Below are positions 1-7,670 of a DNA stretch of 48,189 bases, in pieces (the stretch's first letter is position 1; every line of letters begins with the position of its first letter). A model generated the notes under the pieces. That model saw nothing but the letters and a program-made list of their open reading frames with translations, was not told where the DNA came from and did not search any database. A program made the position numbers and the translations under genes. The stretch covers positions 1 to 48,189 of the forward strand of contig JAFVHT010000038.1 of assembly GCA_017474285.1 (NCBI GenBank). Direction: 5' to 3'. This DNA is from Acetobacter sp. Its GTDB lineage: Bacteria; Pseudomonadota; Alphaproteobacteria; Acetobacterales; Acetobacteraceae.

Positions 1-132
1 GCCAAAAACGCCACACACACAGGAAAAAGTGATTACGACGTTTTGGAAAACCTCCGCCAGCTCTCTTATAACGACTATATCCCCCCTCCTCAACAACAAG
101 AACTCAATTTCGTTATAGAGGGGGAAGAATAA
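1..132 (+). CDS. C-terminal end of an unrecognised protein (cut by window edge)
   Basis: Frame 1 is open from the first base to a TAA at 130-132 and encodes 43 residues that end in an acidic tail (FVIEGEE). The piece contains a proline/glutamine stretch (PPPQQQ) and many charged residues. I do not recognise the family. It lies 68 bp upstream of the VapD-like gene on the same strand, so it could be a partner or antitoxin of VapD, but nothing in the tail shows that. The start lies outside the window. Confidence 0.5.
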   Translation, partial: AKNATHTGKSDYDVLENLRQLSYNDYIPPPQQQELNFVIEGEE

Positions 133-137
133 AAGCT

Positions 138-184
138 GTTTATACAGTTTATACACATGTATCACTTTTATCATTCTGATAAAA
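138..184 (+). promoter_or_regulatory. Leader of the VapD-like gene: tandem 9-mers and an inverted repeat
   Basis: Two perfect adjacent copies of GTTTATACA lie at 138-146 and 147-155. A 7-bp inverted repeat, TTTTATC at 166-172 and GATAAAA at 178-184, follows and ends just before the Shine-Dalgarno AAGGAG (189-194). Such paired repeats next to the ribosome binding site suit an operator or an RNA hairpin controlling the next gene. This role is inference; no known operator is matched. Confidence 0.35.
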
Positions 185-200
185 ATTTAAGGAGTCGTTT

Positions 201-650
201 ATGGATCGTTGTTTGATTGTTTTTGATCTCGACACAAAATTACTCGAGGAACATTATCACAATGCCAGCTGGCGTAATGGTTATACAGATATTCAGTGGG
301 TGTTGAATAAACATCGTTTTATCAATATTCAAGGCACGGTTTATTTGAGTGAAAGAGGCGTTAAACAAGCGCACGGAACCTTAGCTTTACAAGAGGTGGC
401 TATTCGTTTTCCATGGTTTGCTCAATGTGTGTCCAATGTTCAATTTTATGATCTCGCCGATGATTTTAATGCTCAATTTATTATTGACGGTGTCACACAA
501 GCACGTGAGGCTTTTGAACAACGTATCGCGTTATTGCGTCAGCAATTATTAGAGGCAGGGTTAGAGGCTTCTAAAATCGACGCCATCATAAATCAACAAA
601 AATTCTCAATTGAAAACATCACACAAACAGCCCTACCAAAATCTGAGTAA
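201..650 (+). CDS. vapD: VapD-like (virulence-associated protein D) endoribonuclease
   Basis: The 149-residue product starts with the VapD signature IVFDLDTKLLEEHY and continues with NASWRNGYTDIQWVL and a short FINIQGTVYLS strand. This is the ferredoxin-like fold shared by VapD and Cas2, and VapD proteins of Helicobacter and Haemophilus are ribonucleases. The family is usually about 90-95 residues. Here residues 95-149 add a helical, glutamine-rich tail that I cannot assign. The start is supported by AAGGAG seven bases upstream of ATG. VapD is often plasmid- or island-borne and sometimes part of a toxin-antitoxin pair; no antitoxin is evident, though the cut-off gene upstream is a candidate. 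No CRISPR array or other cas gene lies nearby. I am confident of the family and unsure of activity. Confidence 0.8.
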   Translation: MDRCLIVFDLDTKLLEEHYHNASWRNGYTDIQWVLNKHRFINIQGTVYLSERGVKQAHGTLALQEVAIRFPWFAQCVSNVQFYDLADDFNAQFIIDGVTQAREAFEQRIALLRQQLLEAGLEASKIDAIINQQKFSIENITQTALPKSE

Positions 651-660
651 TATTCAATAA

Positions 661-1038
661 AATACGCTGGGTAACAATGACGCCTCTAGGGAAGCTCTAG
701 GGAAGTTGATGCAAGATTTTTTTGAGCCCGATGCGGAGAAAATTCACTACAAGGAATTAGCGAAGCGTGTTGATTATTTCAAAGGCAAAGAACAAGGAGT
801 TTCAGCTATGTGCGATTTGATGGAAAATTTTCTCGCTAAAAGAGAAGCAAAAGCCCTCGAAGAAGGACGTGTTGAGGGGCGCGTGGAAGGACGTGCTGAG
901 GGACGTGTTGAAGAACAGCTACGGAGTATTAAGATTTTAATGCAAAAGATGAATATGACAGCGCAAGCGGCTATGGATATGATGGAAATTGATAAAGCAA
1001 CACAATCTCACTACCTCGCACGGCTGTCAGTTTTGTAG
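661..1038 (+). pseudogene. 5'-truncated Rpn / PD-(D/E)XK nuclease-family transposase remnant
   Basis: After a TAA at 658-660 the frame is open to 1038 and encodes about 125 residues. They match what I know of the C-terminal third of Rpn-type (YhgA-like, PD-(D/E)XK) proteins: an ALGKLMQDFF segment, then HYKELAKRVDYFKG, and a tail with the typical repeat EGRVEGRVEGRAEGR. The N-terminal nuclease domain, normally about 200 residues, is missing, and the remnant starts only about 10 bp after the VapD stop. Family members help move DNA by recombination and are commonly found decayed. An internal TTG/ATG at 706-711 could start a short product, but no ribosome binding site supports it. I read it as a fragment. 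Confidence 0.7.
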
Positions 1039-1305
1039 TGTTCAAACGCGTTTCTTGGAAAAGGTAAGAACTCTCGTCGATTGAGCAACGATTGATATAA
1101 TTCTTACGCAAAATTATTCTGAACAGATCGTTCACTATAGAACATTGGTCCCTTTTTTCAAACACCCCTTTTATCGTTGCTATAACACGTTAAAGCCTGT
1201 ACAGTATAAAGCGATAGAACTCCCCTGCACTTCTTTGATGATTTTTCGTTGATGTGCCTTATGGAGAAGCGTTTTTTATCTCGTAAATGATATGAAAGAG
1301 TCACA

Positions 1306-1503
1306 ATGCCTTATGTTGATGTAAAAATTGGAAAATTAAGTGCAGATCAAAAACGCGCCATTGCGAAAGATATTGCCGATTCACTTTATAGAGTAGCTGG
1401 AAAACCAAAACCCAGCACGTATATCAGTTTTACAGAATATGACAGGGACAGCTTCGCTAAAGGTGAAGAGCTTTTGAGCGATTTAGATAAAAAGCAAAAA
1501 TAG
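1306..1503 (+). CDS. 4-oxalocrotonate tautomerase family protein
   Basis: The 65-residue protein starts Met-Pro; Pro1 of the mature chain is the catalytic base of this superfamily. The beginning PYVDVKIGKLSADQKRAI and a central TYISFTEYD strand follow the beta-alpha-beta plan of small tautomerases that assemble as hexamers. Length is normal for the family (about 60-70). The substrate cannot be read from sequence. It stands alone on the plus strand in the accessory patch, with GAAAGAG about 7 bases before the ATG as a weak ribosome binding site. Residue 40 is not the usual arginine as far as I can align by eye, so it may belong to a subgroup with other chemistry. Confidence 0.75.
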   Translation: MPYVDVKIGKLSADQKRAIAKDIADSLYRVAGKPKPSTYISFTEYDRDSFAKGEELLSDLDKKQK

Positions 1504-1648
1504 TTTTCAAAAATTAAAAGGAGTCGTTTTTTCCTGTTTTGTGCCCTTGAATGTAGTGAGAGCGCTTTACGAATACGTCTCTCTTATAGTCTATGTGCAC
1601 GCGGTGCGAAATATCTTACCTAAAAATAAGAACGAGACCTTTAAAAAT

Positions 1649-1873
1649 ATGGAACAAAAACAAACAGATCACTCTCTTGACTACACACCTGAAGAACTTG
1701 AATTTCTTGAGAAACGTCTTGGTGTCAAAATATCTTACGATATGGCTGACGCGGATATGCCGGGTGTTCTTGTTGCTGTGACGCCCGCTGAAGCAGAAAG
1801 ACTTGGTATGTTTAAAGAAGACGCGGTTTCATTAGAAGACGTTCTCGCTGCGGCTACGCATGAGGAAAACTAA
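1649..1873 (+). CDS. Unrecognised small acidic protein
   Basis: The 74-residue product starting at ATG 1649 is rich in Asp and Glu. It contains the phrase DYTPEELEFLEKRLGV followed by an AVTPAEAERLGM segment, with a repeated (TPEE/TPAE) helix-start pattern. I know no family for it. The frame is also open upstream to GTG 1541, about 16 bases after an AAGGAG, which would add 36 less acidic residues; I prefer the shorter form because its composition is uniform. The AAGGAGTCGTTT at 1518-1529 is identical to the sequence just before vapD (189-200), so this region may share a duplicated or transferred translation start. Confidence 0.45.
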   Translation: MEQKQTDHSLDYTPEELEFLEKRLGVKISYDMADADMPGVLVAVTPAEAERLGMFKEDAVSLEDVLAAATHEEN

Positions 1874-2005
1874 CTCATTAACCCATCTACTTACAAAGAG
1901 AGACTTACCAACACCTACCTAGATTTTCTTCTCTTACAAATAACTTACTTTATTGCCTACTATAATGCCACAAACTCATGCGTATGTCACATAAATCTCT
2001 CACAA

Positions 2006-2040
2006 TAAGACACCCAACAACGTCTTAATAACTTTTTTTT
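2006..2040 (+). terminator. Possible terminator after the 74-residue gene
   Basis: TAAGAC (2006-2011) and GTCTTA (2022-2027) form a 6-bp stem with a 10-nt loop, followed after five bases by eight T residues (2033-2040). The stem is short and AT-rich, so termination would be weak. It lies between genes that converge (plus-strand unknown and minus-strand era). Confidence 0.35.
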
Positions 2041-2070
2041 CCAAAAAGACATTATCAAAATATTTCTTAC

Positions 2071-2964
2071 TCACGCAGATACAACATCAAGACCGATTGC
2101 TTGTAATCTCGCATGTTCATTATCCCACCCAGAACGCTCCTTAACATTCAAGAAAAGATGACATGGCCTCTCTAACAAACGAGAAAGTTGTTTACGAGCA
2201 TTTTCACCAATTTGCCGAATTTTCTGTCCTTTTGCTCCAATCAAAATAGCCTTATGCCCCGAGCGTAAAACATAAATCACAACATCAACGCGCACAGAAC
2301 CATCACCTTGCTCCTTATAGCTTTCAGTCTCCACAGTAACACCATAAGGTACCTCTTTGTGAGATTGAATAAAAATTTGTTCACGTACTAATTCCGCTGC
2401 TAAAAGACGGTCTGGAAGATCCGTCAAATCATCTTCAGGATATAAATAAGGCCCTTTTGGTAAATCATCCGCTAGTTGATCCAGTAAGTCTTCAACACCA
2501 TTCCCCTTACGAGCACTGATCATAAAAACATGCTCAACTTTTATCTTTTCTGTCAGAGCAGCGGTCAACGGTAAAAGAACATCTGAACGTACAAGATCAA
2601 TTTTATTAAGTACCAACCACACCCTACGCCCAGCTTGTTTTAAACGTTCTATAATATCTCTAACAACAGCTGTAAAACCTGACCTGACATCCACTAATAA
2701 CAGAACAATATCAGCCTCTTTTGCCCCCTCCCAAGCAGCCGTCACCATAGCCCTATCAAACATACGTCGTGGACGGAAAATACCTGGCGTATCGACCAAT
2801 AAAATCTGGCTCTCTTTTCGCATAAGGATACCAAGAATCCGAAAGCGTGTTGTTTGCGCTTTTGGAGAAACAATAGAAAGTTTTGCACCCACCATTTTGT
2901 TCAATAAGGTAGATTTTCCAGCATTAGGTGCCCCTACCAAAGTAGCAAAACCACAACGTGTCAC
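2071..2964 (-). CDS. era: GTPase Era
   Basis: Era is a small GTPase that binds 16S rRNA and assists maturation of the 30S ribosomal subunit. The 297-residue product has the P-loop GAPNAGKST at 11-19 (an Ala replaces the commoner Val before GKST), DTPGI at 58-62, NKID at 120-123, and a C-terminal KH RNA-binding domain with the loop IGAKGQKI near residue 240. Length is normal. It is the last gene of a minus-strand run acpS-lepB-rnc-era, 28 bp after rnc; RNase III and Era commonly sit together because both act on rRNA. Confidence 0.96.
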   Translation of the reverse strand: MTRCGFATLVGAPNAGKSTLLNKMVGAKLSIVSPKAQTTRFRILGILMRKESQILLVDTPGIFRPRRMFDRAMVTAAWEGAKEADIVLLLVDVRSGFTAVVRDIIERLKQAGRRVWLVLNKIDLVRSDVLLPLTAALTEKIKVEHVFMISARKGNGVEDLLDQLADDLPKGPYLYPEDDLTDLPDRLLAAELVREQIFIQSHKEVPYGVTVETESYKEQGDGSVRVDVVIYVLRSGHKAILIGAKGQKIRQIGENARKQLSRLLERPCHLFLNVKERSGWDNEHARLQAIGLDVVSA

Positions 2965-2992
2965 TTTAATAATACCCCACTACCATAATGCT

Positions 2993-3697
2993 CTACTTTC
3001 CATTCCTTTGTAATTTACTAAGCAAAACAGAAGCTGCCATACTTTCTGCTTTTCTCTTACCTCCGGCATTTCCTTCAGCAAATAGCCCACACGCTGTTAC
3101 GCGTACAACAAAAAGTGGCGCATGATCTGAACCACTAACACTCATAACTTCATAGACAGGTAGGCTTTGCGCATGTGCTAGAAGCCACTCTTGCAAAGCC
3201 GTTTTAGGATCTTTTGGTGGAGAAGCCTGTGCATTCAAGGCTTCTTTCCAAAAACGCCTTACGATTACACGTGCTGGTTCAAGCCCCCCATCAAAAAACA
3301 CAGCCCCCAAAATAGCTTCCAGCGCATCAGCCATAATTTTGGCTGTCATCTGTACACCATGCATAGCGACAAGCAATACATTTTGCAGTTCAAGTTGTTC
3401 TGCAATACCGGCAAGCACAGGGCGAGAAACCAAATGCGCTAACCGATGAGCAAGCTCCCCTTCTTGTTCTTTTGGATAACAATCTAAAAGCCACTCCACC
3501 ATCAACATACCAAGAACACGATCTCCCATAAACTCTAACCGTTCATTAGAGTTTACAGTTTCTTTTTGGCGCTTCCTCACTCCTTGTTGATGGACACAAG
3601 AACGATGTGTAAGGGCTTCTCGCAATAATTCCGGACGAGTAAATACATATCCTAATTGCCTCTGCAAAGCACACATACTCTCTGGCAATATTTCCAT
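2993..3697 (-). CDS. rnc: Ribonuclease III
   Basis: RNase III cuts double-stranded RNA and processes the rRNA precursor. The N-terminal catalytic domain carries the signature NERLEFMGDRVLGM (usually NERLEFLGDSVL; here Met and Arg replace Leu and Ser) and a second acidic site MADALEAILGAVF. The C-terminal double-stranded RNA-binding domain starts near DPKTALQEWL and ends with GKRKAESMAASVLL. From ATG 3697 the protein has 234 residues, a normal length. The frame stays open upstream into lepB, and a GTG at 3703 overlapping the lepB stop (TAGTG) is an alternative start. No strong ribosome binding site separates the choices; translational coupling to lepB is likely. Confidence 0.94.
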   Translation of the reverse strand: MEILPESMCALQRQLGYVFTRPELLREALTHRSCVHQQGVRKRQKETVNSNERLEFMGDRVLGMLMVEWLLDCYPKEQEGELAHRLAHLVSRPVLAGIAEQLELQNVLLVAMHGVQMTAKIMADALEAILGAVFFDGGLEPARVIVRRFWKEALNAQASPPKDPKTALQEWLLAHAQSLPVYEVMSVSGSDHAPLFVVRVTACGLFAEGNAGGKRKAESMAASVLLSKLQRNGK

Positions 3698-3702
3698 AAT
3701 CA

Positions 3703-4503
3703 CTAGATACTCTGTAATAGACGTGACCAACGGATCTCTGTAACCCAATGCCAAACTTGCCAATTTAAATGATCATCTCTCACAGAGAAGAAAATACGCT
3801 GCGCTTTACCGACAAGATTTTCAAAAGGAACAAAACCAAGATCTTTAGGATCATCTCCCATAAAGCGACTATCTGCACTATCGTCACGATTATCCCCCAT
3901 CATAAAATAATACCCTGGAGGCACAACATATTCAGGCGTATTATTCCACGCCCCTCTATCAGTCAACTTCAAGATCTCATGTTTAACAATTTTTCCACCA
4001 TCATTGCTCGGCAATTCTTCTGTGCAAACTTTCCCAGTTAAACTGACATGATTTTCATCATAAGCGATATAATTATGCGGGTTAACACACGGCACAATTT
4101 GTCCATTAAGATATAAATGCCCTTTAATCATCTGAACGTGATCGCCTGGCACACCTATCACACGTTTGATATAATTAATAGAAGTATCTTTGGTAAATCG
4201 AAAAACAACCACATCTCCGCGATGTGGTTTTGCCTCCCATAGACGACCAGAAAAAAGATTCATAGAAAATGGAAACGAATAACGTGAATAACCATATGTA
4301 TATTTAGAAACCCAAATATAATCACCCACCTGAAGTGTAGGAATCATAGAGCCCGAAGGAATAACGAAAGACTCAAACAAAAATGTCCGCACTACAAAAA
4401 CAATAATAATGACAGTAACAAATGTACGAACATATTCCCCAATAGCCTGACTAGAAAAAACAGATTGTTTCGTATCTACAGGAATATGGTCTGCTTTACT
4501 CAT
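3703..4503 (-). CDS. lepB: Signal peptidase I
   Basis: This inner-membrane serine protease removes signal peptides from exported proteins. The 266-residue product has one clear membrane segment at about 27-48, then the nucleophile motif PSGSMIPTL (Ser52), the box GDVVVFRF, the general-base region INYIKRVIGVPGD with its Lys, and the closing box MGDNRDDSADSRFMG. These are the family boxes in the expected order. It has a single N-terminal anchor, as in other alphaproteobacteria. It is followed by rnc with practically no gap and preceded by acpS (44 bp), so the genes likely share a transcript. Confidence 0.96.
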   Translation of the reverse strand: MSKADHIPVDTKQSVFSSQAIGEYVRTFVTVIIIVFVVRTFLFESFVIPSGSMIPTLQVGDYIWVSKYTYGYSRYSFPFSMNLFSGRLWEAKPHRGDVVVFRFTKDTSINYIKRVIGVPGDHVQMIKGHLYLNGQIVPCVNPHNYIAYDENHVSLTGKVCTEELPSNDGGKIVKHEILKLTDRGAWNNTPEYVVPPGYYFMMGDNRDDSADSRFMGDDPKDLGFVPFENLVGKAQRIFFSVRDDHLNWQVWHWVTEIRWSRLLQSI

Positions 4504-4547
4504 ACATCATACCTTATTCGTTCTTATTTTGATATACAAAATCATTA

Positions 4548-4955
4548 TCAAACCTCATGCGCTACAATAAACACTTGTGCAAAAGCATAAGGCATTTCAT
4601 CAGTTAAACTCACTAAAACTTGCGACAGAGATCCTACTGGCGTAATCGTTTCTAATTGACGAAGAGCGTTTCCTGTTAATCGCAGTATCGGTGCTCCCGT
4701 AGAAAGATTTTCAACCTCTATTTGGATATGTGTCACCCCCTTAGAAAAACCGACACCGAGTGCTTTAGCACAGGCTTCTTTTGCAGCCCAACGTTTCGCA
4801 TAACGACCAATACGCCCCTGACCAAAACAAGCTTCAGCATATCTCCTCTCTCTAGGCGTAAAAATGCGTTCAAGAAACCGAAAACCAAAACGTTGTATGA
4901 CTCGTTCTATCCGACGCGTATCACATAAATCCACCCCTACGGCGATAAGTGTCAT
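4548..4955 (-). CDS. acpS: Holo-[acyl-carrier-protein] synthase
   Basis: AcpS moves the 4'-phosphopantetheine arm of coenzyme A to acyl carrier protein, making it active for fatty acid synthesis. The 135-residue product begins with IAVGVDLCDTRRIERV, carrying the metal-binding Asp, and has the second signature KRWAAKEACAKALG with the second metal-binding Glu. Length is normal for the family. The start ATG overlaps the stop of rsh by four bases (ATGA), implying translational coupling. In many alphaproteobacteria pdxJ precedes acpS here; it is absent. Confidence 0.94.
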   Translation of the reverse strand: MTLIAVGVDLCDTRRIERVIQRFGFRFLERIFTPRERRYAEACFGQGRIGRYAKRWAAKEACAKALGVGFSKGVTHIQIEVENLSTGAPILRLTGNALRQLETITPVGSLSQVLVSLTDEMPYAFAQVFIVAHEV

Positions 4956-7144
4956 GAACGAAACCTATTCACCTGCATAACACCAGGAACCCCTTTTAAC
5001 CCAAGAATAAGAGAAGATAACTGAGGAAGATCGCGTACTTGTAAATCCACAATAATTTCCATGTAATCGTTCTGTCTGTTAATAATTTTGACATTCACAA
5101 GTGATGCATCATAGCGAGAGGCAATATTCGTAATACCCACTAAAACTGTAGGATTATTTTCTGCCACAATATTGAGGCGTCCAATAAGAACTGTATCCTC
5201 AGCACCACTTGCTACAGCCTCATAATCCCAATCAACATGAAGAAATCGATCTGGTGTTATAGCAAAACTTTCCAACGTCTGACAATCACAAACGTGAATC
5301 GTAACACCTTTTCCTGTCGTCACAACACCGATAATTTTATCCCCAGGCAAAGGATGACAACAGGCGGAATAATGCACAGCAATACCTGACAGTCCTACCA
5401 ATGAAACACGCTTTGATACAGATTTTTGTGAAAGAGAACTTCTACCTCTTGCGGGTAAACGTAATACCCGTCCCCGTTCTATACGCTTTAATTCAGGATA
5501 CACAGCGTATACAACATCCTGCGGGCACAGCATATTAGAACCTACAGCGACATAGAGATCAGAAAGAGAGCTTTGCTTTAACGTCTTAACAACAGTTTCA
5601 ATAACTTTGTCTGATCCATCAACACTTTCTTGGCGAAAAGCCTTAGCCAACATAGCTCGTCCCTTATCCAAAGCAGCTTGGCGTCGCTCTCGCATAACAT
5701 ATCGCCGAATACAGGCACGCGCTTTCCCCGTAACAACAAAATTTTCCCATTCAGGAGACGGCCCCCCTCTACGCGCCGTCATAATCTCAACTTGATCACC
5801 GTTACTTAACTGGTACCGCAACGAAACCAAACGACCATTTACTTTAGCACCGATACATGTATCTCCCACCTGACTATGCACAGCATAAGCGAAATCTATC
5901 GGCGTTGCCTTCTGTGGTAGAGCAATAATTTGTCCTTTAGGCGTAAAACAAAAAACCTGTTCTTGATATAATTCTAGTTTGGTGTTTTCAAAAAACTCAT
6001 CTGGCGCAGAAGAAATTTCAAGTATTTCTAAGAAATCCTGCACCCAACGACGACGCGGTAAAGTTTCATGTGTACCCTCTGGGACACCCACACCTTCTTT
6101 ATAAGCCCAATGCGCTGCTACACCATTTTCTGCCACATCATGCATAGATCGAGTACGAATTTGCACTTCAATCTTCTGATTTCTAGGAGAACGCAACACA
6201 ACCCCTGTGTGCAAACTCTGATAACCATTCGCTTTAGGTGTTGAAATATAGTCCTTAAAACGCCCAGCAACCATTGAATATGCAGAATGTACAACCCCCA
6301 AAACCGCATAACACTCTTCACGTGTATCAACAAGAATACGAAAAGCCATGACATCAGAAAGCTGTTCAAACGTCATATTACGACGCTGCATTTTTTCCCA
6401 AATTGAGTAAGGTGATTTCTCACGTCCAAAAACCTGAACCCCTTTAATGCCAGCCTCAGAACATTGATACAATAATTCACGCTTTACGTCTTCAATAACA
6501 CCCACACCTTGTCCTCGTAAATAATTCAAACGCGATCGAATACTTTTATCTGCTTCTGGTTCCAGTTGAGCAAAGGATAAGCTTTGCAACTCTACCTTAA
6601 CCCACTCAATCCCAATACGCTCAGCAAGAGGGGCATAAATATCCAACGTCTCCTGAGCAATACGACGCCTTCGATCAATATTTTGAATAAGGTGTAGCGT
6701 ATGCATATTATGTAATCGGTCCGCTAGTTTTACTAGCAAAACACGAATATCTTTAGACATCGCTAACACAAGTTTACGAAAATTTTCTGCCTGTTTTGTC
6801 CTATCAGACTGAAGCTCTAAACGTGTTAGCTTCGTAACCCCGTCTACAAGATCAGCGACTGTTAAACCAAATTGGGTTTTAATATCTTCGTAAGTAAACC
6901 CTGTATCCTCAATAACATCATGTAATAACGCCGTACAAATTGAGGCTACATCAAGCTGAAAACGAACTAAAATTGTCGCTACAGCTAACGGATGCGTTAT
7001 ATATGGATCGCCATTATCACGCTTCTGATGCGCATGCGCCTTGGAAGCAAACTCAAATGCGCGACGTATTAACGCTTTATCCTCTCTAGAGCCATACGTT
7101 AGAAAGCGTGAGAGCAGCTTATCGCAAGATATTCCCGCCCTCAT
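4952..7144 (-). CDS. rsh: Bifunctional (p)ppGpp synthetase/hydrolase (Rsh, SpoT-type)
   Basis: Rsh makes and degrades the alarmone (p)ppGpp that controls growth during starvation. The 730-residue protein has the hydrolase HD motif (HD at 75-76 in LLHDVIEDT), then a synthetase domain with GREKSPYSIWEKMQRR and GRFKDYISTPKANGYQSLHT, then a TGS domain (TPKGQIIALPQKATPIDFAY) and a C-terminal ACT domain in the last 75 residues. The RFKD motif is the form found in bifunctional enzymes, while synthetase-only RelA has an acidic version there. Both active sites look intact, so it should be bifunctional. It is followed at once by acpS and preceded by rpoZ, the common alphaproteobacterial order. Confidence 0.96.
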   Translation of the reverse strand: MRAGISCDKLLSRFLTYGSREDKALIRRAFEFASKAHAHQKRDNGDPYITHPLAVATILVRFQLDVASICTALLHDVIEDTGFTYEDIKTQFGLTVADLVDGVTKLTRLELQSDRTKQAENFRKLVLAMSKDIRVLLVKLADRLHNMHTLHLIQNIDRRRRIAQETLDIYAPLAERIGIEWVKVELQSLSFAQLEPEADKSIRSRLNYLRGQGVGVIEDVKRELLYQCSEAGIKGVQVFGREKSPYSIWEKMQRRNMTFEQLSDVMAFRILVDTREECYAVLGVVHSAYSMVAGRFKDYISTPKANGYQSLHTGVVLRSPRNQKIEVQIRTRSMHDVAENGVAAHWAYKEGVGVPEGTHETLPRRRWVQDFLEILEISSAPDEFFENTKLELYQEQVFCFTPKGQIIALPQKATPIDFAYAVHSQVGDTCIGAKVNGRLVSLRYQLSNGDQVEIMTARRGGPSPEWENFVVTGKARACIRRYVMRERRQAALDKGRAMLAKAFRQESVDGSDKVIETVVKTLKQSSLSDLYVAVGSNMLCPQDVVYAVYPELKRIERGRVLRLPARGRSSLSQKSVSKRVSLVGLSGIAVHYSACCHPLPGDKIIGVVTTGKGVTIHVCDCQTLESFAITPDRFLHVDWDYEAVASGAEDTVLIGRLNIVAENNPTVLVGITNIASRYDASLVNVKIINRQNDYMEIIVDLQVRDLPQLSSLILGLKGVPGVMQVNRFRS

Positions 7145-7241
7145 CCCCCAGCTCCAGAGAAAAGAAACTCAACACTTGTTCAGTATTTTGATACATTCTC
7201 ATACAACATAAATCATGTGCACACTTTACAAAGTTAAACAA

Positions 7242-7601
7242 TCACATTGATTCTGTTGCAGAAATATCATCAGCCTCTTCTTCAATCGAAACATCATGAA
7301 GCCCAAAAATATTTTGCTCCGTCCCCGTTATTATCAAATCCTGCACTTCTTCATCGCGTAAATCAGAGTCATCATCACACGCTACAAAACATGGTGACTC
7401 TTTCTCTTTCAACAAAGAATCTGTCTTGATTGTGCCACATGCAATCTCACGCAAAGCAACTACTGAATTTTTATCATTATCACGTTCAATAGTCAGATTT
7501 TCACCACGAGCAATATCACGTGCACGCCGTGCTGCATAGACCACCAACTCAAAACGATTAGGAACTTTCTCAACACAATCTTCAACAGTAACACGAGCCA
7601 T
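7242..7601 (-). CDS. rpoZ: RNA polymerase omega subunit
   Basis: Omega helps assemble RNA polymerase and in proteobacteria forms part of a ppGpp site. The 119-residue product starts [20 protein letters not shown] and continues with [12 protein letters not shown], the standard omega core. The segment [13 protein letters not shown] in residues 61-73 also fits. The C-terminal third is acidic and variable, as usual. It sits about 97 bp upstream of rsh, matching its partner role with ppGpp. Confidence 0.95.
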   Translation of the reverse strand: MARVTVEDCVEKVPNRFELVVYAARRARDIARGENLTIERDNDKNSVVALREIACGTIKTDSLLKEKESPCFVACDDDSDLRDEEVQDLIITGTEQNIFGLHDVSIEEEADDISATESM

Positions 7602-7670
7602 TTAAAAACACCCTTCAGATTTAATTCAACATCTACTAATATTATAATACATCTACATAGAGAGAGAAAA

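Noticed and set aside
201..650. CRISPR adaptation locus because VapD has a Cas2-like fold
   Set aside because: No repeat-spacer array, Cas1 or other cas gene occurs in the window.
684..705. 11-bp tandem repeat CTCTAGGGAAG suspected to break the Rpn fragment
   Set aside because: Reading from 661 the frame runs straight through both copies (residues SREALGKL), so no frameshift is implied.
1039..1305. Insertion sequence remnant after the Rpn fragment
   Set aside because: A 64-codon minus frame and some short repeats are present, but no recognisable transposase text or terminal inverted repeats.
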